Shown here: positions 11,516 through 22,894 of the stretch, in pieces
Numbering within the stretch: position 1 is the first letter of the stretch
Layout of the letters: every line of letters begins with the position of its first letter
Assembly: GCA_014529385.2 (NCBI GenBank)
Contig: CM043947.1
Location: 96,816,036-96,880,035 of the forward strand
Reading direction: 5' to 3'
Source of the DNA: Adiantum capillus-veneris
Taxonomy: Eukaryota; Streptophyta; Polypodiopsida; Polypodiales; Pteridaceae
DNA: 64,000 nucleotides
The notes under the pieces: model-generated
The model's database searches: none
Told to the model about the DNA's origin: nothing
What the model saw: the letters and a program-made list of their open reading frames with translations, nothing else
Made by a program: the position numbers and the translations under genes

Positions 11516-12410
11516 ATAGAAGCTAAGAAGACTTGGGGAAATCCAAAAGGAGGCCCTTTGGCAGGAGACCAATAAGTTGTTGGATGCAGGTATTATATAC
11601 CCTGTGAAAGAGTCATAGTGGGTCTCACCAGTGCTTATAACCCCTAAGAAGAATGGGAAATGGGGAGTGTGCGTCGACTACAAGCCAGTTAATGCAACGA
11701 CTAAGAGAAATCACTATCTGTTGCCATTTCAAGACAAAATCATAAACCAGGTGGTTGGGCACGAGAGATATTTGATTATAGATGGTAGGGATTGCACTCG
11801 AAGACCAGTTGAAGAACACATTCATATCTCCATGGGGATGTTTTGCTTACCGCAGGATGTCATTTGGATTGGTGAATGCATATTCCACCTTCCAAGATTG
11901 GATGAACTGGGTATTTGGTCCACACCTTGGCCGCTTTATGAGGGTCTTAATTCATGGATGACATAGGCTGCTACAGTTCAAGATTAGAGCACCTATCGAA
12001 GTTGCAGTTATTCTTTCAAAGGCTTCATGAAGAAGGAGGTCAATTGAACCCCAAGAAGTGCAAGCTAGCACAACCTCGAGCACAAATGTTGCGTCATGTG
12101 GTATAGCAGAATGGTATAGAGGCTGATCCCAAGAAGGTGAAGGCGTTGGTGTTGATGGAGCGGCCAGAAGATGCTCAAGGTTTGGCTTCCTTTGTTCATA
12201 AGCTGAAGTATCTATTACGTTTCTTTTGGATGTTGTCGCAACATGTACATCCTCTTCAAAAGAGAGCTCAGCAAGTGCACGGTTACGAGTGGGATGAGGA
12301 AGTTCAGGAATCTTTTGACACGGTTAAGGAAATTTTGTGTCAATTGCCAGCGGTGTGCCCTCCCAAATGGGAGGACGATTTCTATGTGTCTATGACGGTG
12401 GGCACAGTGG
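11516..12410 (+). pseudogene. Decayed gypsy reverse transcriptase / RNase H (Tat/Athila-like)
   Basis: The segment at 11631 reads PKKNGKWGVCVDYKPVNATT, the RT finger/palm entry of gypsy elements. The frame then shifts several times and the FxDD catalytic block is not legible. At 12085-12160 GIEADPKKVKAL-like codons mark the RT end, and 12137-12400 gives the start of RNase H (a YEWDEEVQESF block). The match to K2 (VCVDYKPLNAATKRDHF) is extensive. The copy stops where a foldback sequence begins at 12411; RNase H proper and integrase are absent. Confidence 0.7.
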
Positions 12411-12605
12411 TGAGCCTAGAGCCGTGCAATATAGCGACGAGTCAAAATTTGGGCCCTAGATCCCCTTTGAGACTAAATTTGGGCCTTAGATCCCCTCTGA
12501 TCCTAGAGACGTGCAATAAAGTGATGACCCCCCCCCCCCCCCCCCCCCCTGCTCGTCACTATATGGCACGGCTCTAGGCTCAAAGGGGATCTAGGGCCCA
12601 AATTT
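12411..12605. repeat. Foldback (inverted repeat) with a C22 loop
   Basis: The right arm 12551-12605 is the reverse complement, with few mismatches, of 12475-12527. The two are separated by a run of 22 C at 12528-12549. A second, partial copy of the same unit precedes it (12411-12462: GAGCCTAGAGCCGTGC, then AAATTTGGGCCCTAGATCCC). The structure is a ~54-bp unit in two direct copies plus one inverted copy, able to fold into a hairpin with a C-rich loop. It interrupts a gypsy RNase H remnant, as a MITE-like insertion would. No coding capacity is present. Confidence 0.75.
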
Positions 12606-13600
12606 AGGGGGGCGAGGCGGCTTTAATCTTAGCCGTCGGATCATGCAGTGAACTGGAGGTAAATTAGGGTGAACTAGGGGTGGTGAACTAAGAATGAACT
12701 AGGGGTGGGTAAACTAGAGTGTGGTCATGTGCCATGCCTACATGGGCAGCGACACGCGCTAGCATTTTCAAGAAGTGCGGAGTGTGGCTAGGAAAGCGTC
12801 GGGCCTCTGATTGTGAGAGTTCGGAGCAAAATCAAGCAAGTTGTAGAAGATTTGAGGCTAAAAATACACTTAAAAAAAAACAAAACTCCAGCCATGAAAG
12901 CTTCTCTTTGAAAAAGAACCAAGATCAACTCAAAACTCTTGTGTGTGTGATGATGTGGTGTAACCTCACTCCCCATTACACAATTGCAGTGCTCTTTCGC
13001 CCTGATAAAACCCCTACACAAACGCTTCAATTCTCCATCGTAGACATTTCATGGAGGCTTCAGAACTTCATTATAAATTCCCAAGTAGTTATTTGAAGAG
13101 GGTAAACCTTAATTGGTGGCCTCACAGCCTCGAATACAGGGTTGGAACAACACGGGACTACAATAGCATACCTTAGGTGCAGGCTTTGTATCCCTTCACA
13201 AAGGAGCTCAAAGTGTTGATATTGCTCTTCTAAATATTTTCCTCACTTCTCAGAGTCATGACATCGTGAGTGATGTGGCATTTTGAGCCATTTTTAACCA
13301 ATTTTGGGTCATTTTTTACTATTTTTGGTTCATTTTTAGCCCAAAAATGCCCTTTTTTGTCTGTAAAAAGCCCAAACGAGCTGGGAAAAATCCCTAAAAT
13401 TGTGTAAAAATCCCATTGGGCTTAAATTTCATCTTGAACCTCATTTTACCATTTGGAAAGCACTCTATACACTTCTCTTCTACCTGCGCATGAAGCTTGC
13501 TATTTTTGGCCGAGATTGCCTGCATTGAACTTTCTAGGCAAAACGAGCGTGCCACTTTGATACACTTGAAATTTTTATATTCCTAAAGTAAATTAGACAT
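12606..13600. other. Unassigned stretch
   Basis: No gene, LTR terminus or RNA gene was recognised. Short phrases recur (GAACTAGGGGTGG at 12670-12710; GGTCATTTTT at 13305-13335). The open frames at 12719-13096 look random. Confidence 0.5.
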
Positions 13601-13802
13601 ATATTTATGTGAAAATAAAACATGCCATAGTGCCACACCGAGGGCCTCGCTGTCCCCCTCCCCGCAAGGTATATACAGAGCTGCAAACCGTGGCATCTAT
13701 TATCACACTATGTACATCATAGGATTCGGTCCCACATAACAAAAGCATTGAGAGTGGGGTAGATATTTTAGTTTCACATTGATGATGTGACATAGCACGA
13801 CA
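13601..13802 (-). repeat. Start of the 3' LTR of an N2-family relative
   Basis: The LTR terminus is at 13802: on the minus strand TGTCGTGCTATGTCACATC follows a purine tract at 13803-13813. The N2 3' LTR has almost the same boundary (TGTCGTGCTGTGACACGT). Beyond the first 20 bp the sequence diverges from the N2 LTR, and the other end of this LTR was not found. 13601 is an arbitrary limit. Confidence 0.5.
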
Positions 13803-15538
13803 TCCACCCCTCCAAACCTGCACATACTCCAGCATGCGCCACACATATCTTTTGCAAGTTCAATCCTCATTTAAGTCAACATACATATCGATTTCATCAT
13901 CATTTGCACAAAAGTCCAGTGCATCATCTTCTCTTTCTTCGTCTTCATCCATAACATGTTCATCAGAGCCTTCATTTCGACTTTCTTGTGAAACAAAGGG
14001 ATCTGTATCGCCTCTTCTTTTGAACAATTTAAACCCTGCAATGGGAATCTTCATTTTTGTACCATCCAACTCGTGCAAGGTATAAGTTGCATTTCCATGT
14101 ACATGCTTAACCACATAAGGCTAGACCATCTCTTTGAAAGTTTTCTTATCGCTAAATGTTGGTTCTCAAGACTAGTGTTATACACCAACACCCAATTCAA
14201 TAGCTCTAGGTCTGAGCCTGTGCCTTTTATCAAATATGTCCTTATTCTTCAACCTTGCATCTTTTAATCGTGCTTCTGCAATATCAATATCTTGAGGCAT
14301 TCTTTCTAATTGTTGTATGCGCAAAGCAAGAAGGTCTTCCCTACTCATTACATCTTCCCAAGGCAATACATTCCATGTGGGAATTACATCCTCAATTGGC
14401 ATTATAGCTTTCTGACCGTACATCAACTCAAAAGGCATATAACCTATAACTAAGCTATGAGTTGTACGATCAGCCCATAAAGCATAAGGCAATAATATAG
14501 GCCACTCTCCCATTTTACCTTTGCACACCTTAGCCAAATCTTTAATGATAGGAGGATGCCCACGCTCCGAGTTACCATTTCTATCAGGATTGTATGCAGT
14601 AGTGAGAGCGATTTTAATGCCCAATCTAGAGAAGAAATCCCTTGCTTTGTCAGCATCCAACTCACCCCTGTCCGCTGTTATTTTCCCAACACAGCCATAA
14701 TGGCTGATTACATCATCCAAGAGGAACTTACATATATCTTCTATGCTTTTTGTTCTTAGAGTGCGACCTTCAACCTGATTAGTTAAGTCTTCTCATGCAA
14801 GCACTATGTATCTCATCTGCCATAAACCCAATGGCATTGTAACCAAATCTACTACCCACTTATAATGCATGTGCAGTGGGTAAGTAGGGTGCAACCCATC
14901 ACAATGACGGACATTTGAATACATTTGATAGGTTTCACAAGACTCCACAAAGTGAGATACATCTTTATACATACCTTTCCACCAATACCTCTCTTTCATT
15001 TCACTAAAGGTGGCCCATACCCCTCTATGTCCAACATAAAGACTCTCATGAACCTTTTCATAAGCTCATTTTGAGCATCCTTATCATTCAAAACTCTCAA
15101 CGGCATCCCATTTCTTTGTTTTGGACGCTTCCATAAGTACCCATTTTTCAAAAAGTATCCATAGGCTTTTCTGCATATTCTTATGAACTCTTGATCAGTC
15201 CACCCTTCTTGCCTTGTCAAAGTGCTTAGATAACGTCCAATAAGCAACCAATCACCTTGATATAGGTCCTCTGTAAATGACACAAGTGCATTTGACAGGC
15301 AAACATGATCACCCTTGGCATGAGAGATACTATAGAACCCTGTGCCTACATCATCGCCCTTGACAACCATGTTTTCTTCATTTTCATACCTTTCTCTTAA
15401 AAGCATATCTGCAACTGGAGTACCTTTCCCTGCAATATGCTTAAATTCTGGATTTAAGGACTTTATATAGGCAATCCATCTCAACATAACAATGTCAGGA
15501 GTGAGCAGCTTGCGATCATTCCAAGAAGAGGTAGACAA
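13803..15538 (-). pseudogene. 3' half of a gypsy pol (RNase H end, integrase), N2 family
   Basis: Reading minus: 15538-14996 covers the end of RNase H (LRWIAYIKSLNPEFKHIAG) and the integrase zinc-binding region. 14999-14793 contains YWWKGMYKDVSHFVESCETY and VVDLVTMP, which carries the first catalytic Asp. 14720-14178 has KITADRGELDADKA (second Asp) and NPDRNGNSERGH (catalytic Glu), and 14114-13860 holds the acidic C-terminus. Order and wording match N2 (26310-27960) closely. It is broken by frameshifts near 14995, 14760 and 14180. The RT is missing: homology stops abruptly at about 15538, at a junction with unrelated DNA. Confidence 0.8.
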
Positions 15539-15799
15539 TCAGTCGTGGACTCTAACAACCAGTTAGTGGCTTTTTTGGTTGCCAAGAGAGTGTAGAGATT
15601 GGGAAATGGATTGAGAATTCCATGGGGATTGCTTGCAACCAAAATTCAACTCAAAGGTTCAGAGACTGGGAACTGCCACACTCTTCAAGAAACTAGTGAA
15701 CATCCCCTACTAATACCTTCTATATGTTGTTATTGCCTGATTTTGGGGAATGAATAAAAGTTAGCAATGGTGGCTACAACAATTTCATTGTATCTAAAA

Positions 15800-16240
15800 A
15801 AGGCATTTCTTCTTCAAGTATAGTGTATTTCTTTGGAGGATCATTATCGGAGCACTATCTATTGGGGAACTTCTTTCCAAGAAAAATGTAATGAATGGCA
15901 TGTGTTGTTGATGCAACAAAATGGAATCTATGCAGCATCTGTTTTTTGACTGCAAAGTGGTGAAATTGTGGTTAAAAACCTTGCAAGATTAGTGCATGCT
16001 TTGTTGGAAGATTAAGATTACCAAATTTAAATGTGTTTTTTGTCTTGGCGTATCTAAGGATGTTGGTTTAAAACCTTGTATTATGCTTATCAAGGTATGG
16101 ATGCTTTCGTTTATTTGGCAAATAAGAAATGCAAGTATCTTTGATAATTGGGATCAAAGCATTAGAATGCCCTCGGGACTCCTGAAAATTAAACTTATGG
16201 AAGATTTTGTGTCGATGCCTCAACCAATACAGAGCTAGAT
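15800..16240 (+). pseudogene. LINE remnant, RT zinc-binding (zf-RVT) region
   Basis: One frame around 15900-15990 reads MESMQHLFFDCKVVKLW, the typical Cys/His motif that follows the reverse transcriptase of plant L1-like LINEs. It is preceded by a fragment like GALSIGELLSKK and followed by ISKDVGLK and FIWQIRNASIF, the usual tail of the domain. Stops and frameshifts show it is dead. No endonuclease or RT core is present nearby, so only the 3' end of the element remains, as is usual for 5'-truncated LINE copies. Confidence 0.65.
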
Positions 16241-16313
16241 GAGAACATATATAAACTCTCTCTGAGGGTCTTGAAGATGTAATATAAAGTTGTAATATAG
16301 ACAAAGAGTTTTC

Positions 16314-16315
<2 letters not shown>

Positions 16316-16375
<60 letters not shown>
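16316..16375. repeat. (GA)30 microsatellite
   Basis: An uninterrupted GA dinucleotide tract of about 60 bp, possibly marking the 3' end of the LINE remnant. The Ser-Leu repeat frame on the minus strand is an artefact. Confidence 0.97.
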
Positions 16376-16377
<2 letters not shown>

Positions 16378-17515
16378 TGTATTGTTAGAGAGAGAGCTCA
16401 TCAATGAGCATTAAGCAACATGTAGGTAGAGAAACAAAAGAGAATAATTTTGCTAGGTGGAAGAGGCTGTCCTATGTGGGTGGCTCACCTCTTCCGGCAT
16501 GGCTTGGGTGGCAGACATTGACAAGATGCATTCCGTTGACATCGCCTCTCAGGGCACCTACATGTGGCCTAACACTGTAGATGGCAGGTGCATCACTTCC
16601 CTCCTCAAGGTCCTGTAGTGGTAGAACATTGTGTAGAGCAAGAGACTCTCTCCAAACTTGATAGGTTGAAATGTACTTATACGAGGATATTCCCAACACA
16701 CCAATTAATTTTGTTGAATGTGCTCCATGTGCTCTTTGGTTGATGTGTGTGGGTGTTTTCATGCATTTTTTTCATCTGTATGTCTCAAGCTACCGGTTGT
16801 TGCTAAAGGCGGTACAGTGGACTACTATTGCAAGTAGAGAAATATTAAACATGCTAAAGTTAAGCATTGTGGTGGATACATTGATCATTATACCCAAGTC
16901 GAAGGTAGAGACGGTTATGCTTTAAACAAATGTTCATGATATGTTGATTTCTTTGTTGTTGCTGCTGTAGGCAGCACCGTCGGTCGGAGGCAACGGGAGT
17001 CCCACTCATAAACAATAAAGAGGCTCTATGTGACTACCTTATATGCCCATGTGGAGGTAAATGCACGTTACCACAGTAGGCATTGTGCTAAACTTTAAAG
17101 AGCTTTTTTAAATTACTTAGAACTTAGTTCTAGCCATGATGTATTATAGCCCAATTTCTTCAAGGTGATTTCTATCCTTATGTGCTATAATCCTTTGGTA
17201 TTAACAATATATTCCACACATAGACATTAAAGCCATACAAATTTAACATGGAATTAATTAACTTAAGATAAGATATAATGGTCTTAAACATTATCTCTTG
17301 TCATCGTGTATAGATTGAAAATAGAAAAATCAAAGGAATTATCCATGGATTTCTGTATTTTTAAGGTGCAGGCCACTAATTGGGGAGGAGTGTCTTAGAT
17401 CTATACCACAAAGGGTCTAGGATAATACTAAAGGTATTATCTACCACCATGCTCCATACACAAAAGATAGGAAAAACAAAGAGATTTCTACGATTTTTCC
17501 TACTATGATCCATCA
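16376..17515. other. Unassigned stretch downstream of the host protease gene
   Basis: No recognisable gene. A 96-codon minus frame at 16472-16762 has no familiar motif. This segment lies on the 3' side of the protease gene and would hold its 3' UTR; no obvious poly(A) signal was singled out. Confidence 0.4.
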
Positions 17516-19748
17516 CTAGGGACAAGCTCCTCTAACAAATCCAATCTTCTCGTTAACAAGGTCCAACCTCCATTCAATCCCTTGCATTTGGTAGTTACCA
17601 ATGAAACTCCAAGTAAGTTCGTTGTCTTGGATCGGAGCTCGAATGTTGACGCAATGCATACGCATATTTGGATGGTAGCCAAACAAGCTGTAGCTTTCGA
17701 GTGGTAGATAGATCCCATCTTCAAATATAAGCTCCAAGAGAGGGAGTCCATGAACAAGGCTCACATCTTCAAATGGAAGTGTATAGCACGTGTCAAAAGT
17801 GTGAGGTGCTTGAACGAAATCATGATATCCCGATGCCGCCATTGAAAAGCGTATTGCGTTTGTCAACATGTTGTGAACAAGAGTTGGGAAGGCAGACATT
17901 GATGATCCAGTGTCGAGAAATACACCTGTTGGCTACATTAAACACGCTGAAAAAAGTATCATTGCAAAGTTGCAAGTAATTAGAAATATACTTTATGGTT
18001 CTTATTTTTATCAAAGATCCATGGCTTTTAAGAGTCTAAGTTAAAAAAGGGAGGATGAATTTACGTGAAAATTGAAAAGTGCATTATTTTATTTCCATAT
18101 TTGGGTTGGTAGGGCTTGCTTGATCAACCCATGACCAACATGAAAAACACTAGGGACAACTCTCTTACACATGCACACAATACCCACTAGCAAACAGAAG
18201 AGTTATATTATTATCCACATTACCTTAGTGCCCACAGTTGCCGAGGTGTCTATGCTAAAATAGCTCGGATCTATAGGTAGAACTTGATGATTCAGGCGGA
18301 ATCCAATTAACGGCACTAAGTAGGCAAATGGATCAGCAGGGCTTCTTAGCATTCGCATCCATGTTGGTTGAGCACCCCCAGCTCCAGGTCCAAACCTAAA
18401 GTAACCTTGCACTATAAAACATCCCATTTATTCACAACAACAAGAAGACATGGATTTCTTCATGGATGCAAAAACTCCATTAGAGACATGGAAGCCATAT
18501 GAACCTAGCCTATTAAGCATGACAAAAAGAATTCATGTAGAAACTAACTGTGTTACTTACATTTTTTATGTTGTGGAGGTAGACAATAAGCAAACGTGTG
18601 TCCAAATAAGGCGCCTTGTGTGGATATGATGGAACTAGCACCTCTACCAAGTCCGAGTATCCCTGCAAACCCCGGTGGGTTCGGTTGCTCCGTGGAGAAT
18701 CTGCCACCAAATAGGACATCTTTGAGGTGTAAAGACCCAAAGTGCATAGTGTCTACCCCTACTACACCTATTGTCTTTGAGTTGTCATGATATGTTATAT
18801 GAAAAAGGCATTGGTTTTCGTTTGTGTCACAATCTTTCTGGTCTTCATTTAGTAGATCGCATCGGCTGCAAAAAAACCAGAAGTGTGCTCAGCATTGTTA
18901 ATAAGACAATGAGAATTATTGTCGATTAGCTAGCCCTATTCCTCTATAACTTGTAATGTTATGCAACCAAAATGCATAAATCATAGCAATCTTTATTATG
19001 CACACATGCTTTGATAATCATGGAGACACTTCGCATCTTAATGGAAAATCCACACACATATGCATACTTATTTATCCAAGGGACTACACTATTAACAATA
19101 AGGTGTAGGGAACCTTTCCTTGGAATGAGGGCTACCACCTAGCGATAGGTGGAGGCCAGGAGCCCGTGGTGGGTGCCCTTATTCCAAGGGAAAGGTCACT
19201 CAAAGATCTTTCTTGGCCGTCAAGCGTTTTAGGGAGGGGGCCCAGACCCAGACACTATCGAGGCTAGAATTGGAATGTAGGATTGTAGTGCAAGCGAGTA
19301 GTACAGGCGAGTCATTGGCAAGATTGCGACAATTTAGATGTCAGCACCTGAGCACATTCCACCATTGATTTGACACTAGTTTATGGAACACGACGGATGT
19401 TGCATTCTGCCTGCTGACATGCTTGAAATGTAACGGTGCATGCAAAAATTATTGCGAGGAATTGATTGTGGATGAAGGGTCAGGATGCTTAGCCCCCCAA
19501 ACCAGGACCTTGACGGAGATGTCACTTGTATGCACCAAATTTCCCTCAAGCACCGAAATAGTAGGACACATGCTTTGGAGGATAAAGAAGTGTGTTTTCT
19601 TTATGATTAACCTCAGTTTCTCCACCTATCTGATACAATACAATAAGGCACCCCCACACATTAGGGATAATTTATAAGATGGAGGAAGGTGACTGATATG
19701 TGTATGCTCACTAATGATGGAAAGGGTTATTGTTACTTTTTTGGAAAA

Positions 19749-19783
<35 letters not shown>

Positions 19784-20549
19784 ATCGCTCCTCGAAGAGA
19801 TGTAGTTGGCTCACCCCAGTGTAGTCGCAATTCATTTGTTCCCTTGGGATTCGATCTCTTGTTAGTACCCCTCACCGTGTTCTCTAGCCCTTAGTGAATA
19901 CCCCAGGTGCTTATACACCACGAAGATAGTGCTACAGTCTACTAGAGGTTTTAGAGATGGAATACCTGTCATCACATTTGACTAATTGGAATGTTGTGCT
20001 ACGGCTAGGCTCGTAGAAAATATCATATTGAGGGACAACTTTCATGGCTGGCACGACTTGCACCCACGTGACGTCACTTCCAAGGTCTAGCGCAAGGTGC
20101 TGAGGGGCTTGAAGAGAACCAATTTTGAGGGCCACGCCGTAAACGCTAGGGAGAAAAACTGTTGCGACAGTCCACGAGGTCGATGGGCCAACAAGGGATG
20201 GAGAAGCGGATATGAGGTGGGAAGTGTTTGTTTCGGCGGGATTAGGGTTGGCGTCAGAAAATGTCGTTGAGTTTAGCGTCATCGGATGTCGCGTCCACAT
20301 CCCGCCATAGTTTTGGAGCATGTTCTCCTTTCCGTCATCATCCTTGTGCTTCATAGTAAGTACACTAGCCGTAAGGCCAACAGCTACCTCGGCTTCTGTA
20401 GGCTCCTGTTTGCTGCTTTCCGCCATCTTTAATGGCTTCGTATTAACGCCAGCAGCCTCACCACCAGTCACAGCAGCAACAAAACAGCATATTTGCAGCG
20501 CTGCTGTCACCAGCTGTAGCCAAAGAATGCAAGAAACACCGCGCAGCAT
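17516..20549 (-). CDS. Pepsin-like (A1) aspartic protease, nepenthesin-like, four exons
   Basis: Exons on the minus strand: 20549-19966, 18865-18561, 18411-18224 and 17932-17516, all with GT-AG borders and consistent phases, giving a 497-residue protein. Residues 7-27 are hydrophobic (signal peptide), so it is probably secreted or vacuolar. The first catalytic site is at Asp155 (LALDLGSDVTWVQ) and the second at Asp366 (GVFLDTGSSMS). Other family hallmarks are a flap-like YHDNS, GILGLGRGASSI and a C-terminal FIGNYQMQGIEW. Known family role: endopeptidase with two Asp residues activating water. Odd: the first site has Leu where Thr or Ser is normal, and the WVQCxPC cysteines are absent (WVQVVPA), so activity may be altered. 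The reading frame is intact across all exons, which argues for selection. Start chosen: the first Met of the exon-1 frame, directly before the signal peptide. Confidence 0.88.
18866..19965 (-). other. Intron 1 of the protease gene with foldback and G29 tract
   Basis: A 1.1-kb intron, with donor GTATTC at 19965 and acceptor TTTTTTTGCAG at 18866. It contains an inverted repeat, 19109-19139 against 19168-19197 (AACCTTTCCTTGGAATGAGG and its complement with few mismatches), with a smaller internal hairpin CCACCTAGCGATAGGTGG. A run of 29 G lies at 19755-19783 (C on the gene strand). The inverted repeat looks like a small MITE-type insertion. No other gene is seen in the intron. Confidence 0.75.
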
Positions 20550-21744
20550 TTTGTCTGACCAGCCTTAACTTTCCTTATCACCTCCCTCCTCCTGCACCAA
20601 GAAGGGTGCCTCTTGCGTTCTGATTCCTCCTGAGATGTTAACAAGTCAACATTAAACGTGAGGCTTTTTCGACTCCTACTTGTGTATGGATGGCAGTAAA
20701 GGGGAATCTAGACTTTTAAATTTATAAGGGGGAGGCATATCCCCTCCCCCCCCCAACAAAACCAAAAAAAAAAAAAAAGGGGACACATGGTAGAAGCTGC
20801 TTGCTCTAGTCAGAGTACCGTGTAGCCCCAATGACAGGCGATTGCATGAGAGAGAGAGAGAGAGAGAGAGAGCGGGAGAGAGAGCGGGAGAGAGGTGGAA
20901 GTGGCACCCGAGGGTACCCAGCAATGACGACTTACTTAAAAAAACCCACCTTCAGATTCTGATCCAAGGACTTACAATTAGCCATAGCATACGTTGTCAG
21001 TCTGTCCAAATCATACTTCATTTCTAACAGCCATACACCTTCTTGCATAATCTCAATGCCCCAAAACACTAATCTCACTCTAATTCTTGCAAAAGGGAAG
21101 AATGTACACCCTCTACGTTACCCACATCAACCAAGAATTAACATATGCACATAGGCGAAAAGATTTACACCATTCGTGCATCTTTATTTTGCACATACAA
21201 AGAGTGATTCGCTTAAGGTTCTAAAGGTTCCTAAAATGTTCTCCATCCAAACACTTCAAACGGTATAGAAAAGCATGAAGCGATTAAATGGGCAACTTTT
21301 GTGCCTTGTTTCAGTCCCAAATGAAGGGGAACATATAAATGTTCATGCCTTCTCATGATTTCCCAAAAAGTCTCTCCATAGATCATCCTATGTGCAAAGT
21401 TGAAGGATGGGCCCCATGTTGATGAGTTTCAAGTGAGTCTGTAAATATTATGTATAGTGGGTGGAGGTGTATATAAATAGGCTTTGTGTGGAGTCGACAT
21501 GAGACGGTAGAGGTCAAAGCCACAAATAATCTGAGGAAAGTCGATGAATGGGGCTGAGTAGCTATGATCCGGTTGTAGCAAAAGGCAAGGAGGCTACAAT
21601 TGGAAGGGGTTTATACATACAAAGGTTTTAGAGAGAAATGTAAGTTTGATTGCTCTAAGATAGAAGTGAAGGTGGTGAATTTTACGTCACTATATATTGA
21701 TAAACAAGAATGATCATGTTTATGATGAGGATATTGTTCATAAC
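20550..21744. other. Upstream region of the protease gene and unassigned spacer
   Basis: Presumed promoter side of the protease gene. It contains a C/A homopolymer patch (20740-20780), a GA-rich microsatellite at 20848-20894, and otherwise no recognised element. No TATA box was assigned with confidence. From about 21470 low-complexity AT-rich sequence leads into a Copia remnant. Confidence 0.5.
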
Positions 21745-22480
21745 ACTCTCTCTACTTCTGAAGATGTTGTCACATATAGTGAAGCTATCTTTTCTCCATA
21801 AAAGGATCAATAGCAAGAGGCTATGGAAGCAAAGTATGATTCTCTTATCTTTTAAGGTACATGGATACTAACTAAGTTGCGTCTTGGACATACAACTATT
21901 AAGTGTAAGTGGGTGTATTAATTATAAGACAAAAAAAGAGAGCAGATGGAACGTTTGAAAAATTCAAGGTACGTTTAGTTCCCAAAGATTATTCTCAAGT
22001 TGCTAGTGTTGATTATCAAGAGGCCCTATTCACCAGTTGTTTGCATTACTAGTGTTTGGGAATTTTCTATTCGATTTGATTTAGAGACTCGCTAAATAGA
22101 TGTGCAAACTGATTTTTTGAATAGTGATTTGAATAAAGACACAGAGAAACCGTAAGGGTTTGTTATTCCAAGTAAGGAATACCTTGTTGCTCAACTTCAT
22201 AAGGAATTATACGTCCTCAAACAAGCTTCACGAGTCTAATATATAAAGTTTGATCTTTTTCTCACCTCCCACAAATTTATCTCTTGCTCTTCAAGCCTCA
22301 ACTTATATATAAAATGCCATAATGGTAGTTTTGTGATCCTTGCTCTTTATGTAGATGATACATTACTCGATAACTTGGGATTTCTTTAGCAAGTCTAAGA
22401 GTTGTTGTCTTCAATGTTTGATATGGTGGATCTTGCAAAGCTTCACTCATGTCTTGGCATTCAGATTCTAAGGAACCATA
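21745..22480 (+). pseudogene. Decayed Copia reverse transcriptase
   Basis: Reading plus across several frames: QEAMEAKYDSLI, then GTWILTKLRLGHTTIKCKWV, then EKFKVRLVPKDYSQVASVDY, the conserved entry of Ty1/copia RT. After these come EKP-GFVIPSKEYLVAQLHKE with YVLKQASRV, and finally FVILALYVDD, the catalytic YVDD block. Numerous stops and frameshifts (for example near 21800, 21850 and 21925) make it an old fossil. Gag, integrase and LTRs are not visible. It ends at a CACTA-like terminus at 22486. Confidence 0.7.
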
Positions 22481-22485
22481 AAAAG

Positions 22486-22760
22486 CACTACAACACGTCG
22501 CGCAAAAATGGGCGCAGATGCCGACGAGATAAAGTTAGTTTTAAAACTAAAAAGCGTTAAAATAGGCCTTGGAAAAGATGTCGGTTTTGTGTCGTCGATA
22601 TACGCATCGGTATACTTTGGGTCGGAATCATCTTAGAAATAAGCGGCAAAATCAGCTTAGAAATAAGCGCCGGTAATTGTAAAGGATATTCCGACGCATC
22701 CTCCGAAGTTTATACCGACACCTGTATCGTACTCTGTATCGACGACCAAACCTGCAAATT
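22486..22760 (+). mobile_element. Possible CACTA (En/Spm) transposon end
   Basis: CACTACAACACGTCG starts at 22486, directly after Copia-derived sequence. The next 260 bp are rich in short CCGACG/CGTCGG-type motifs on both strands (22533, 22585, 22598, 22621, 22690, 22737). A CACTA terminus with subterminal repeats on both strands is the classic En/Spm arrangement. A short internal repeat (CTTAGAAATAAGCG) occurs twice at 22633-22671. The opposite terminus was not found, so this may be a truncated or solitary end. Confidence 0.4.
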
Positions 22761-22894
22761 ATTTTTGGGCAAAGAGGGTTGGGAACTGATGTTGCATGTA
22801 CTGTAGCAAAAGAAAACAACCCTCTCTGCCCAAAGGAAGAGTGCACAAGCAACCGCACTCCACCTACAACCTGACTCTAAAGAGCAAGTGTATG

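Noticed and set aside
13834-14267. Ser-rich plus frames
   Set aside because: Antisense shadows of the acidic C-terminus of the minus-strand integrase.
16472-16762. 96-codon minus frame
   Set aside because: No familiar motif, no supporting context, and within the length expected by chance.
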